The notes: generated by a model from the letters alone, not told the origin. Shown: positions 42,501-57,500, counted from the first letter of the stretch. The stretch: DNA of 64,000 nucleotides from Eremophila alpestris peregrina (GCA_009792885.1 WMCF01000020.1:14847490-14911489); one strand, 5' to 3'. Program-made: numbers and translations.

Positions 42501-45500
42501 AAATTGTTTCTAGTATCAAATAGCACTTCTAAAGCAGAGAGACCAGGGGGTTTGTTCTCTCCTTGCCCCCCCTCTTACCCTTGCTTGCTGTGTATATTGT
42601 AGCTGAGATCCACAGCTTTAGTTTGATTTTTCTCTGAAAAGGACCACATTTTGGCCAAGTGAGGTAAAAATTACCACACTAATGGTTCTGTATTAGGTTG
42701 GGGATGAAGCCCTGAGGATCAGGATCCTGGCAAGTGTCCATTTGTGCATATGTTGCAGGAGCATCAGTGTGTTGCTGTGTTTTGATTGTCATTGGCTCTC
42801 TCATCTGCTGTGAGCTTAGTCTTTCTGATTTAGTCATATTGGAAGTAACCAACAGAGACACTATTCTAGTAACAGTTGCCTTGTCTCCCCAAAAGACTTG
42901 GCATCTAGCTCTGCGTATGCCAACCACCTGAATTGATAGCTATCAGATAAGGGAAGGATGTGGGACCAGTGCTTTTTCTCCTGTGTGCAGCAGGGCAGCC
43001 TGGCACTCCCAGGTGGGAGTAGTCCATGTTTCTCTAAGAGAAGGGTTCCCAAAAATGTGTCTGGTTCTTGCAGCTGATGACTTTGAACAGTATCAATTGA
43101 AATACTGAGTTAAGGAACATAATGCCTCAGTTAATGCCTCAGTTAACTAATACTTGGTACTAATCTGAAAATTCCAAAGACTGCCTTCAGCCTTGTGTCA
43201 AAGCAGTTGCTTAGTTAAATCTTCAGATTAGGTCCATTATTAAAATTTGTTTGCTAAATTACATGTACTGTTGTAGGTTTGTTTAAGAAATGTTGATGTT
43301 AGTGCTCATGCCTTGCTTCAACTTCAGAGCTGCGAATTTTTGGCTCTATTCTTTCTACAGCAAACATTAAAGCAGCAATCTACTTGTACTCATGTGAGTG
43401 GGCTTTTTTTGCCATGTGGAGAGATTCACATACTTAGCTAAGTGTGTGTGCACCACAATTAGTGAAAAAAAAAATCAGCTAAATGATTTGCTTAAGTTTT
43501 GTGGCTTAAAACTTCTCTCCTGGAAGCAAAGTTAATTTCATATAATTCCTAAAATCCCATTCAAATGTATCAAAAATACCTTTTAAAGAATTGTGTAACA
43601 AAGCACTTCAAATATCTTAAACTTAAGTCTTTGGTGGTAATAATAATCATAATGAAGTCTACATTAAAATTCCTGACTGACTTCTAGATTCAGTTTGAAA
43701 TTAGGAAGGCATGAACTCCTAATGGTGGCCCACTTACAGTTATTTTGGCTCTCTTGATTTGTGGAAAATTGATGTACTTGGAGATTGGGGGATGCTGAGT
43801 GAAATCTGAATTCTTGGCAGCTTCACTGTATGGATTCCACAGGTTTGGCCACACAGTTCATCACTTTCTCATCAGGACTGAGCATTTTAAATAGACTATT
43901 TCTTACTAATGTAAGAATAATGACAGTCCAAGTCTGAGATTTTATATGGCAAATAATTTGTGCTATTCTTTACAGGTGTGTTTTATACTAAGTATTAAAT
44001 AACACATAAGTTCCGAAATATTTCTTAAATCCTTGACTGCTCCACAGGCTTATAAAGTTTTGGAAATTCTGACCACTGGAGATAGTTTTAAGAAGTCACA
44101 ATAGTCTTCTGACAAAATAGAGTCAGTGACTTTGACCTTGTGTTCTAGGAGATGGAAAGGGGGGAAATGGTGTGAACCATGTGAATCGAGAAGTAGAAAC
44201 TAGCTGAAAAAGTGTTCTGTTCTAAGTAGCTATGCAGTTGTCTTTTGTTTCCTTTCTCTAGCTGAGAAGAGTATTTCCTGGCAGGGATAGATAATCTGTT
44301 TTCATTCTGGCTGGGTTTTTTTTCAGTATCAATTCAGTTTGTTTGCACGTCTATCAATATCCATGCTGGTTTTGGGAATCGAGTGAGACCATTGTTTTGT
44401 ACACACGTATTGTAGGCTTACATGTGTTTATTCTGCTCTTGATTCTGTTTAGGTAAAGTGCTGTTACTTTTCAATGCAAAGGTTCTGGTACTTGTCAATT
44501 TATCTCTTGTATGCTGGAGCTTATAGTTCTTGCTCAACGAACAGAACCCCTTCAGACTACTACATCATGTTTTATTTTTCGGTGCAGTAATGAACTTGGG
44601 AGTTGGGTAAGCAGCACTGAGAAAACTAAAGATGCTACTGAAATGATAAACATTGGTTTTCACGTTTGACTTTAGGAAAGTAAGACTGAAGGCTGCTGTC
44701 CATCCATACAGTGTATCAGAGTGCTGCTTGAGTCAGATGAGTTCAGATACTGATCATTCTTATATTAGACATTCACGTGCTAATTTTCCTGTCTAACATG
44801 AGGGGACTGTCCAGTTCAGCAAAGAGTGCCACTGTTGTTTGTTCCTTGAGTATATTCAGTGCTACTCTACTGCTTTTATGTCTTTGTGAATTTCCCCCTC
44901 AAATCCCCTTAAGGGAAAAAAAGAGGAAACTCTGTAGTTTCCCTTTCTTCAAGTAGATCCCCTTTTCTGAGCATTATTTTGAGAGGAATAGCAAGTTCCA
45001 CCCCACCACCTTCACGGCTGTTTTTCAGGAGGGATGTGTGTGATAAGCATTTTCAGCAAAGGGGACTCTGTATACTTTATTTTAGACTCAGGCTGTGACT
45101 CTGTGACTGATACAGAAACAGAAGACGAGAAGAACCCAGCTGACTGCCACAGACTTGCCATGAGTGAAGAGCAAGAATCATCCAGGAGCACGGGGGACTG
45201 TCCAGTGGTGCAGCCCAGCCGCATACAGTGTGGGGTACTGTATGTCCACTCCTTGGGCTGTGTTCTTGCTGCGAGCTGCTGCAACCCATTCTGCTGCTTT
45301 GCAATGCTTTACAGGCCTGGAAATTAGTCCTGAATTCTTCTGCTGTTAACTTCCTGTTCAGCCCCCTGTCCTCCCTGTCTCTTGTTTCATGGGCTTGGCA
45401 CCCAGGAGTAGCTTGGTAAGGTGCTGTCTTGGCTGTGATGTCACTTAATGATTGTCTCATTAACACAGCTGCTTGGCTTGGGTGCTGTGGGTCAGGCTCA

Positions 45501-48500
45501 CACTCTTCCCTTCCTCTGTTCTGGTGGCAAGTGGAGTAAGATGACTGTAATGAACTGATAAACTCTACAGTTAGTATCCAGTCTAATATGACAGTTCTGG
45601 TGCATGCCTTGCAAGTGACCCTGAAAAGCTTGGATCATGGCTTCTTGTCTGAAAACCAGCACTTTTTTAGCAATAGCATCTCCTCAGATGGAAAGAGTAT
45701 AAGTTTCTGCCTTTTGTTTCTGTTCAGAATGTGGCTGTGCTGCTTAAGGGAAGAGGTGAATATAGTTGAAAGTAAATAATTTTTTAAATCTAGCCCTAAT
45801 CAGCTTATAAATGTTTAATAAATCTTGAGTTCTATCAGTGTAATTCTTGTATCTGTACTGGTGCAAGTTGTAGCAGAAGCCACCTGCCCAGTTAGTCCAT
45901 GACTAAAAGATGCTCCTGAAAACAATTCAGCTGTGAAAATGATACATGGTAATTGCTGTGTTAGTTGCAATAAGAATAAAATCCCTAGAAAATGGACTTC
46001 ACCAAGTGTTTTTGTTCTGAACCTGTGTGTTTTAATGCCTTTTGTCTTAGGTGCAGACAACAGTTTATATTATCATGAAATGTAAACTGGATGGTGAAAT
46101 GAAAACTGCAGTTGAATTTTCTCCAGAGAATGCATCCTCTGTGCGTGTGCTGGCTGAGATGGAGAATGAGTACACAATCTCTGTGAAGGCTCCAAGTAAG
46201 ATGGACTGAGATTTTTATTTTCCCCCTCTCCTTCCTTATTGCTTCCTTTCTATCTCAACCTGTCTCTTTTGAGAACTGTGAGGGGGAAAAGGGTAAAAAT
46301 TGCAATGTAGAAGAACTTGAGTTTAAAAAATCTTGCATTCTCACCTGTGATACTTTTGATGAGGAACTGAGAGATGCTGCTTGTGGGCTCTGTTTTCCCC
46401 TCAGCAGCAGTAGGGGGTTGCAGTGTGGAAACACCTTGCTGAGAGTTCTGAAAACAGATTGCAGCTTGTAGAGCACTTTGAACTTAGCTCTGTGTTATGA
46501 CCACCACCATATTAGCATTGGCAGGGCACCAAGAGAGAAGGTAAGTGCCAGTAAATAATTACATTACTATAATGGCATGTGTTTAATGTGTAGTGATCTC
46601 TGATCAGAGCTGAAACTATTTATTCTGGCTTGTCTTTGAATTTAGATATGTTATGTCACTCTAAATATTTACATTTACAAAACTGAAGGTTCTCTAAATT
46701 TTAGGTTCACTGAACTTCAAAGGCATGATTTTAGAGCCTTAAAGATTGATATTATTTTCCCAGCATTATTTTATTTAATCTGCTTTGGTCTGTCCTCTTG
46801 AAGAGTCGTTGTGCCATTCTCTGAGAACAGAGACTAATAGTCATTCTAGCAACTACCATAAAGTCAGTGAAGTGGGTTGATTTAAAGAAGGTGACCTCAC
46901 CAACATATAAAGGCTTAATTAATCTGTCTTAAGTCAAGACTTATGATATAAACACTGACCTGGAAACTTACTTGTACTTTGAATTATAAACACGACCTTC
47001 ACATTGATGGAGTGTACAATGTAAGTTCTGAAGGTTCTAACAGTAAGAGAAATAATTCTTAATTCCTTTGTGTATTAACTGTTTCATCATTTCCTGAGTT
47101 GTTAACAGGGAAAGACTAATTTTAGTGAGATTTAAAATACCTGTGTTTCAAAGAGAAAGTTCAGACTTATAAATGCATACTAGATGAAACATCAACAAGC
47201 TCCAAGGTGCAGGTAGAAGATAATCCTGTTCATGGTTAAAGTTGCAGAGCTGGAATTCCTTTTATTTTATTTTATTCAGAGACTAGTGAGGCTGACAGAG
47301 GCTGCAGAATCTCTAGTGACTTTTCTGATTTCTCTCCCCTTCTTCCCCAGCTCTTTTTGTTTATGGTGTAGCTTTATAGACAGCTCCAGAGAAGCCAGGG
47401 GTGGAGAGATGTGAGGCTTCCTAGTTCAAGGTAGAGTACTTTTAACATTAGTGATCCAGTCTACTGTTAGCAGAGGACCAAGTAGGTTATGTGAATTGAC
47501 ATAGCTATAAAAAAGGTAGTTCAAGGTACTTTCCTACCTAGTGTTCCAAGATCATTACTCTTTTCAAGACTTTTCATGAATTCAGTATTGCAGAAACTGT
47601 TTTTGTATCCACCTGGTATTATATCCAAACTCCTCCTGTCCTCACAGTATGTCATGCAAACTCATGCCCATTGTGCTAATGGTGATTTTTGCTCTTTCTT
47701 TTCCAAGATTTAACCTCTGGGACAGTGGCCCTGCAGATATATTCAGGGGACTTGATGGTGGGAGAAACAAGTGTCACTTACCATACTGACATGGAGGAAA
47801 TCAGCAATCTGTTGGCTAATGCAGCCAACCCTGTACAGTTCATGTGCCAGGTAAGGACTTCAGCAAACAGTTGCTTTGGAAACAAAGTCTTTCAGTGGTT
47901 AGACAAGTAGGCATAAGTAAAAGTGCTTGCCATGAAGTAGCTCTTCTGAAATGAAGAAATGCAAGGTTATTTGGGGATTTTCACCTAATTAATATCCCCT
48001 TTTATTGAAAGCATGGGTGTGTTTTCTGTCTCTGGAGCACATAGCTGGCTAATGTGAGTCAGGTTACCAAGCTAACAAAGAAAAATGCAGTCAATCAACA
48101 CCCACATTTAGACCTTGATGATTTTGAAAGATTGGAATGACAGAACTTGATGTAACAGAAAGTACCATAAAGAAATTAATTGTTTTGGAATTTGTATCTA
48201 GGTGGTATTAAAAAAAAAAGATGTAAATAGTAGCAAAGATTCATATTAGCTGGAGGAAGCTGAGTAACATGAAATAATTTGTTGATTCTTAACACTTTTT
48301 CAATACAGCCACTCAGTTTTCCTATTCTGTTTTGCTCACTTGGGGTACCTGAACATTACTAGACAGGTAAAGCTTGCACAAGGAAGTTTTCTGCTGTGTT
48401 GCCCTGTTGCCTGCCTGCATGTTCCTGATCTGCCATGTAGTGGTATCCTTGGGAGACTGTGTTTCCCTTGCTTTTTAGTTCAAGTTGTGGAGCAGTTGGA

Positions 48501-51500
48501 CTGGTTGATGCCTCTGCTTAGGGAGTATGCCTGCTTCCCAGTGGTAAAGAACCAGTACAAAAGCTAAGCCTAGAATGTGTACCAGAACAGTTCAAAATGG
48601 ACTAGTGCATACTTAAAGCAGGAGTGACATTTCATTGGAACAGGTTCAGAACTAAGTGTATACCTGCCAAGAAAGTAGGAAGCAAATTTTCTGTGCTTCC
48701 AGTTGCATGAGTGACTTTCTCATTGTGCTCTTTCTTGTGGACTATACCGTTTTCATCTGTTGAGCTTGATGATACTCTGTTTCTGCACCAGGAAGCTATC
48801 CAAGTTCTTTGTTTGACCTGAACATTTCTACGTTCTGTGTTTGTAACTACTGTTTTCTGATTTTGTTAAATAATAAAGATCATATAAATCTCACCTTAAC
48901 TAAATCTCCAGACTCTACCAAACAAAAGTGCTTTCCATTTATCTGCAGGCTTTTAAAATTGTGCCATACAGCATAGAAGCCCTGGACAAACTGTTGACTG
49001 AGTCACTCAAGAAGAACATTCCTGCCAGTGGTCTACACCTGTTTGGAATCAACCAGCTGGAAGAAGAAGATATGACAGCAAGTAAGCTTAAAGGCTCTTG
49101 GTTTGTTTTTAGGTTTTCTTTGTATCAGTTGTTTTCCCTTGAAGCACCTTAGCACTGCAGTGTGTGGTACCTGCACAGGCTGTCTCTAAAACTTTGTATC
49201 TCAGCCAGGAAGCTAAATTTCCAGTGATGTTTATAGAAAGGGGATTGCCATCTGAGTCAGGTGACCCTTTTTTTATTGCATGTATCATTCTCACTTCCCT
49301 GCACTTTGGCAGATGCTGCTATGTAGACAGCTTCAAACCAAAGTGAAAAAATGATGCTCCCCAAATGTCTCCCAGGTTTTATGCTTTGTTCTTCTCTGTC
49401 TCATGTGCTGTTTCTTCACAGCCCAGTCCTTTCCCCCAAACCCCGTAACTCAAAGATAGACAGTGGGCATTGAGCAGTTTGGTTGGTATACTGTCTTTTT
49501 GTAATTATGGTCTAAGAAGTCCTTGCAAATCTGTGATCCTACATACCTTTGAGCTATTACAGTGCCATATTCCCCACTAAAGGTTGTAGGACTTAAGCCT
49601 GGAGACGCACGAGATATTTTGTGCAGTTAGTTAGATTTTGAAGCCCTGTACACACTTTCAGGGATTTTCACGGCTGCTTTGGTCTGTGTGTTTGCTGTGT
49701 CTGTTTCTCACCTACTGGCTCTGTTGCTACTAGAGAAAAACTTGGGTTCTAATGGGCTCCTGTTCTCACAGATCAGAGGGATGAGGAGTTGCCAACACTG
49801 CTTCACTTCTCTGCAAGATACGGGCTGAAGAACCTTACTGCCTTGCTGCTTACATGCCCTGGAGCACTGCAGGCCTACAGTGTAGCCAACAAGTATGGCC
49901 ACTACCCAAACACCATAGCAGAGAAGCATGGCTTTAAGGATCTCCGCCAGTTCATTGATGAATACGTGGTAAGAGGAAGCTGAGCAGTCTTTCTGCCTTG
50001 TCCCACACCAGGGGCAGGCTCTGACACCGAGCTTGGCACTTACTTCAGCAGGAGTGATGGGGTGATAAAGTGTGTTGTGGTAGGTGGAGAACACATCCAG
50101 CCACACTGAAAGCTTTCAGGCTGGAGGGTTAAGTGTGTCTCTGGAGCCAGGGAAGTTCCTGGGGCTTTTGCACAGAGCAAGCAAGGTGGAAGCAGAGGCT
50201 GCCATGCTAGCTTCCATTCCTCCACCCATCTAATGAAGTTTCTGCAGGGATGTGGTTGGTGCCTAGTGTACTCTTCTAATTCTGATCCTGGGAAAAGAGT
50301 CCCTTCATCCAGCTTACTGTAGGGAGTAATATGGGAATAGAATATGTTTGGGAAGATACAAGCTGAGGTGCTCTCATTAGTTGTAGTATGTCAGGATTGC
50401 TTACTAGCTCATTCACAGCTGATCTGTGTAGTCTGCCTGTTCCACTTGATGCCCATTTCTCCCTGCATTGGTAGGGCTGTCCATTCCCTGTTTGTTCTGT
50501 CAGGGATCCCAATTGACAGTTCATTTCTCTTTGAGCTAACCCCACCCCCAGAAAACAGCACTCTGACTTTTCCAGCTGCACCTGACTCCAGCTGCACCAA
50601 GCAATTGTTTCTGTGCAGTACTTGAGTACACACAGAGTTTCTCCTTTTGTTTCAGTTTGAGCTGTTTCTGGCCTGTATGCTTCAAAATAAAAAGGAGCTC
50701 CTTGACTCAGGTCACATGAATTCTATTTGCCTTTTCTTTAGGTTGAGAAGTTGTGTTTAGTTGTCCTTAACATTGTCTGAGTGCTGGGTGATAGACCTAC
50801 CAGCTTTAGTGTGGTTCTGCCAGCCAATTACTGTAGTGTTTAAGCCCTATTTAGGAGGCATGGGTAGTTCTTGGACTTGGGCCTTGCCTCTTGACGTTAT
50901 ACATTAGAGCTAGATAAAAGTCATCTCATATTCTGAGGTCAGGAGGGCTGCAGAAACTGTAAATTTTGCGATCAAAATCTTTGCATTGGGGTAAGTGAGA
51001 GATGTACAGGAAGTTCTTCCAACCTCTTACTGCAGTGCTGTGCTCCTCCCATATTCTCTCCACCAGCACAGTGACAGAGCTGTGTTAAGAGTAGGTCCTC
51101 CTTACTGACCATCAAGTTGTCAGTGCAGCATAGTACAGAGCACACAAGTCATCTGCAACAGTGTGACCACTATCAGTAGTAGTATGGATGTCTGAAAAAT
51201 CCCAGTAAACCCCTTTACTCACCTGATTTTCTCTCTCTGGAGCTCTCTAAAGCCTTGCATGAACTAATGGCCTGATCCATTTTGACTGTGGAGGGAAGCA
51301 TGAGCAGACAGCTTTGACACATGTGCCCTGTGGATTGAGGGCCCATGAGTTGGCATTTGTGAATGGAAGAATATCTTGTAGTATTGCAACTGTTACAATG
51401 GCTTTGCTTGTGACATAATTGGAATTTGGGAAGGAGGATGGGATGAAGCTTTACATTTTGTGTCCTTGTGTGTGATTTGGTGGAGCTCTGCCTTCCCCTC

Positions 51501-54500
51501 CCCCTGCTCTATGCTGCAGATGCATAAGAAAGGATTCTGCTCTCCTGTGAATCAGAAGTTGCCTGTGTTACATGAACTGCAGCCTGCTGTGAGGTTTCCT
51601 GTTAATATCACAGAAAAGGGTCTGTGTACTCCCACTTTGGGTGTTACATGCTTCTGCTAATGCCAAGAAACTGAAACTGAGTCTACATCAAAGCTAAAAC
51701 TTTGCTATTTTGCAGGTGCTCTGCATGTGAAAAGCTTTCCCCCTTATGGTTTAGCTATGTGTGCCCCAAAATAGCCTTTGACAAGCATATATTTTTAGAA
51801 TGTGGTTACGTTCTGGGAGTTTGCAGACATTGGGTAGGACATGAAAGTGGTGGGGTGAGAGGCTGTGATGGCTACTCAGAATGTGTCAGCAGCCCTTATT
51901 TCACTTTTGTTACCTGTTAATACAATTTAGATCTCAAAAGTTTGTCCCAGATAGATGTAGTGGGGATTTAAGTCACTTGAGAAGCCTTAATCTTTGGGAA
52001 TGAGCTGTCTTCAGAGGATTTTTCCCATCATTGATGAAAAAGTCAGATATCTTTTGCTTGCTTTTATTCTCTAGCTTCTTTATTTAAAAGAGACTCGAAT
52101 TTTTTTTTCTTGCCCTTCTCCCTCTCCAGGAAACTGCAGATATGCTAAAGAGTCATATTAAGGAAGAGCTGATGCAAGGCGAGGAGGATGAATCTATTTA
52201 TGAGTCCATGGCTCATCTGTCCACTGATCTGTTAATGAAGTGTTCCTTGAATCCAGGCTCTGATGAAGAGCTTTATGAATCCATGGCTGGATTTGTCCCG
52301 GGTGCCCCAGAAGATCTCTGTATGTATATTCATGGAATTACAGAATCGTGGGAAGGTTTGGGTTAGAAGGTACCTCTAAAGCTCACCTAGTCCAAGCTTT
52401 CTGCAATAGGCAGAGACATCTTCAGGTCAGATTTCTCAGACCCCTCTCTTACACGCAGCAGCACCTCAGTCACAGCTTTTCTGCTCTCACCACAAGGGGA
52501 CTATGCTGCTCATTCTAACATTGGCTGACTGATACAATTGCTCTATACCTGTTTTGAATTGCTAGTGTACAACATCAAGAGCTGTTTCTTCAGTGTTTTG
52601 AGGACTCTCTGAACCCTGAGCAAATAAATTAATACACAGAAATGAGACTAAATTTTCTGCCATGTCCTGCTTTTCCCTCCTGAGGACTGGGTACCTAGGA
52701 ACATTCTGACACTGACAGAAAAGAATACTATGTAAGATGTGATTTTACTGACAACTGGGAAAATAAAAAACAAGAGCTGAGATAATAGCTCAACAACTTG
52801 AGAGCAAAAGAAAGCAACTATCTAGAAACATATGTACTGAAGAGAGTATAAGTGAAAAATCATTATTCTAATCTGCTTGGTTTATTGCTTAGAGTAAAGA
52901 GCTAGTTCTGATAAATATGCATATGTTTAACTTTTTCATTATTGCATTAATATTCAGTGAGGCCAATCGAAAGTACCAAATTAAAAATTAAGTACCTATG
53001 TTAAGTAATTGTAAATTTGCTGTTCTTACTCACTTGTCTGTTTGGTCTGACTTCATCCCACTGATCTATTTCATGATTCCCATAATTAACAGAGAATTTA
53101 GCTTCATATATTTTAAGTACCTCCTTAAGGTACTTAAGGACTTCTACTGTTTCTGCAGTTTTGAAGTGTGCTGCCTCAGGGGAAAAGCCCTTTTTTTTTT
53201 TTTTTTTTTAGCAGTTGTGCTTATGGGCTATATTGGTCCTGGGCTGTTTTTCTCTTCTTTTAGATTAAATAATACTATAATACGCATTTTTGTTGATTAT
53301 GGAGTCCAGAAGACTGTGTTGGTTCTTTCCTTGAAGTCATAAACTCTTTTCTGTTAAGGGTTGTTGGCTGCTGCAGGGATGGTTTCCTACCAAAACCAAG
53401 ATTATCCTGCCTTCAGGTGGAGATGAGCAGTACATCAAGTTGGACTTAAAAGGAACAAAGCTGCTCTTGTTTGCAGGAATGAGAATGAGTTTCTAGATGC
53501 TTGGTAGGTCTGCCTGTAATCAGTGCACCTGTGGAGGATTAAAAAACAAGTTCAAGTTACGAAGCTCAACTTCCCTTCTTCCAGGCCTGCAATGTTCAGA
53601 TCTCCCAGAAACTATGCATGGAATTTTCTTGCAAATGGAGCTCCCTGTAATTTAGCACTTTTGAACTGGGCTCTGAAAAGCCTCTCTTTCCTGCTGCTTC
53701 TGGAGTTTGTGTGTTGCCTCTGCACACAAAGCTCTGCTGCCTTCCATTCAGGAGTCTTTTATTGAAATTCTCTGCTTTCCTTACCTGGTCTGTTAGCCTT
53801 TGCCTGAAGAATATGAACAGTTTGTCTGAACAGTGCCTAAAATCTACCTGTATCCTAACGGATGAGTTTAAATTGGCACAGATCTCAGCACTTAGATTGA
53901 GTCTCTCAAAGTGAAAGTGTTTCAATATCATTCAGAATACCAGCACACAGCAAACCCTCACTGAAATTAATGGGAGTGCTGGCTGGTTTAGAGCTGCCAT
54001 CGCAAATAAAGGATTTAAACTTTTGTACTGACTTGAAGGTTTGAGAGGATGGCTCACTCAGAAATCATAGTTAACTTCTCTTCAAGTACTTTTTCTAGGA
54101 ATTACCCTTATGTGAGGAGATATGGCTGTGGTGTAGAGGATAACACCAGGGCTGCTTTAGGTGTAGCCTTACTGGGACAATGTGCCCCTTTATTGTGATC
54201 AGGATGTGCTTCCACCACAGTTTTTCAGAGACTGATCAAAGGAAGGTTAAATACCACAGGGTCAATTTTTCTGGCAGGAACTTGTTTGAGAATAAGGTAA
54301 CAGAGGACTGGAGCCATTGTAATGAGTTGAAAGTATTTCATATTCTCACACATAACCCAAACTATCTAATTTACATAGCAGTAGATCTATCACATAGAAA
54401 TAGATTTGCCTCAAAAATTCACTTACATCAATAAGCTTCAGCATTCATTGACATCACTCTTGTTTTTAATAGCATTAGGAACATGGTTACTTAACATTTT

Positions 54501-57500
54501 ATTTTTGTTCTAAGATTAGTTTTAGCATTACAATGAGGTTGACCTTTTTCTTTAAAATCAGAATTCTTTATGTAAAAACACTGAATTGACCAAGTATGTT
54601 ATTGTTTGCTGTCAGTCCTTTCTCAATACTGAATTATCATCTGACCCTCTAAACTCTTTCAGATCCAAGTAATTAACTCAGCCAACTGTTTTGACTTTAT
54701 TCCAATAAATAAAACAAACCCTATCTTGTGTGTCATGGGAAGATTGCCTTTAATGTCTTGTTTTTCCAAGTCACACTGTTTACTCTCAGGAGCACTGCAC
54801 AGAGGCCAAACTTTCACCTGGCCAACACACACTCAAGAATAACTAAAACTCTGTGCCTGCTTGAAGCCTTGTCAGAACTTGTCAATAGCTCTGTTAGTCA
54901 CCCTCAAGTGTAAGCATAAGGCAGCTGGAAAAAATCTATGCAGAGTGGACTGAATACAGCAACTTAGAAGCCTTTTTTGAGGAAAATGTCTGGTCATTTG
55001 CCCAGCTTCTTTGATTGTCAGCATAAAGTAAAGATCCAGTTTATTATATCATATTACCTTGTTCCATGTATTGAAGGATATAATTAACAGGTTCATCTTT
55101 CTGGGCTTTTTTTTTTTTCAGATGTAGAGATGCTTCAATCCAAACCAGACACTCCAGTTGCTGGAGAAGAAGTTTCTATAAGTACAAAAGACTCAATGCT
55201 ACGCAAGTTTTTGGAAGGTGAGGCCTGTTTTGGGGGAAGGGTGGCAGTAGCACAGTTAAAGCAATTAAATAGAACCTGACATTTCTTCATGAACTCTTAA
55301 GGATAGAAGGTAGCCCACACTGTTTGCTTTTTTCAGACAAAGGACTAATTTGTAGACCATCACACATAGCTTTTGGTAACCATTGGTCTGTTTGATTTGT
55401 TCACTATTAAAGTATGTTAATTAACTGAAATTAATTAAACTAACTGTTCCTCAAATTCTTAAAGAGAGTTAGGAGATTTTTCACTATTTCTTAAAAACAG
55501 ATGGTACAGGCATAGTGGCAAACAGTTACATGCTATGAGATGTTAATGACTTTATCAAATCCTATCATGAAGGTCTTTGGTGCATTCAAGGCACTGCAAA
55601 ACTGTATGGTTTTAGCTGTGACATGGCCAGCTTGGTAAGAATGTGGTACATAATGCATCTGGAGGGAACCAGTGTTCAGTGAAGTGGCCAGGTTGCTATT
55701 CTCACAAACTCTGCTCCATTGCAGGTGGTAGCATGGATGTGCCAGGTTCCCAGGAGGGCAGTCACGAGCAGTATGGTGAAGATGTGTACTACTCGGTGGA
55801 ACAAGACCCTTTTCCACAGGAAATGGCTAACAGGCCTCCAGTTCCTGTTCCAAGACCAGAATCTAGCTCCCCACAGCCAGACAATGAGCTGTACATCTCC
55901 AAAAGTGAGTGGGTTACCAGTGGAAGTGTAGAGCAGTAAACTGTAGACTGGCATTTACATGGGCTCTAGATGCCAAATAAATGCCAGGATCCCTGGATTA
56001 TCTGACTGTGGAGTTAGGTTACCTTTGGGATCTGATTCCCATATCTGTTTTTTCATCTTTTGCCTACTCTGAGAATGTGGGGATGTTACATCCCAAAATC
56101 TTGGTCTAAGCTTGCTCTTCATGAAAGCAGTAGCATGACAGATTTCTCCCAAATGGTATAAACAAATCCAACTGAATAGGAAAAATCCTTATATTATAAG
56201 GATGCAATCAAGCTAATAAATTGAAACATTGCTGATCTGTAATGGTATCGTTGATTTGATACAACTGCATTTGTATAGGACATGATTTTATACCTCAATA
56301 CTTCCCTCTAAGGTGGGGTTTTATTGAAATTGAAGAAGATTGTTCCTCTTAGTTCATTAGGCAGCTTTGGAGATTTTAGTCATATATCATGAACGTTCTA
56401 ACAAGAACCACAATAACATGTGAGAGAGTAATTTCAGTGACTTTTTCTTCCTGCTGTGACAGGACTATGGAGAAATCATGTCCAGATTTCTCTTGGAGGT
56501 GACTGAGCTAAATTCTTTGAGGCTAATAGAAAGGGAATACTACTGTACAAATCTTTGTTTTCTTCAATGGACTTAGAAGGGTAGCAGAAGCTGTAATGCA
56601 GTGCTGAATTGTGTATGCTTGCCATATTCATCCTTGCTATTTCTGTCTTCATGAGATGCATTTCAGTATCTAAAGAATGTTTCTTTTGCAGTTTTTGCAC
56701 AGAAGGCTCAAAGACCTGAGAATCTTTATGTTCCTAGAGGAAGGATTAAGAAAGGTAAGGCAGAAGTTCATCGTGAAAATCCTTTGAGTAATCCAAAAGC
56801 AGATTTGTTATGGTAGCTTAATTTGTGTGAAATATGACAGAATAGACTGTTTTTCAAAGCTCTGGGTATAACAGTCCTCTATGAATGACCAAATCTTTTT
56901 GACCTTTTGTGACACTGGAAACTTTTATAAGTGCAGAGTGTGAGGGGAGCACATCTCATGGCTTGGGAACTCTTCTTTATGTTACAAATGAGTTAGAAAA
57001 TGCCAGCATCAGTAGAATGAGCTTTGAGTTTCTGGGCTTGAGCTACACATATCACCTAGACAGTCTAGCTTTGTGACTGTTAAGGCAAAAGCTCTGTTCT
57101 GTGAATTGCTGAGGAAGCAGGGCACTTTAAGGAATGTGTTTTGTACTCTTTACTAAAATTACGATTTTAAGAGTAGAGCTTATCCCTTGGATATATTTGT
57201 GTACAAGGCTACCTGTCAGCTGGGCTTTTAGACCTGACAAATAGTAGGATGGCCTAGGAGTAAAACACTTCTTAGGAAATACTCAATCTGTAATACTTTT
57301 CATTTTTCCCTTTTTTAATTTTTTTTTTAATAGCTGCTGAATCAGTGCTTGATCTCTTTGTATTCAGTGAGGAAGGTAGATGTCACAAGTTTAATAATAT
57401 TTTTGCTGGTGTTCTCTCTTCAGAGACAATAGTCAGGCCTGTAAGGGACCTGTCTCAATCAAGTATCTATGATCCATTTGCTGGAATGAAAACCCCAGGT

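Larger units (their letters stand above)
33941..45085 (+). other. PIK3AP1 intron 2
   Basis: 11.1 kb, the largest intron. It contains two CR1 fragments (about 36973-37345 and 38131-38569). No other gene or RNA was recognised; many short open frames are without recognisable domains. Confidence 0.85.

Noticed and set aside
43118..43148. Short duplicated word ATGCCTCAGTTA
   Set aside because: Two copies only, with no further structure; not worth a feature.
57334..57375. Separate 42-nt cassette exon with donor GTAGAT at 57376
   Set aside because: The following intron would be only about 48 bp, too short for normal vertebrate splicing; the alternative-acceptor reading is simpler.
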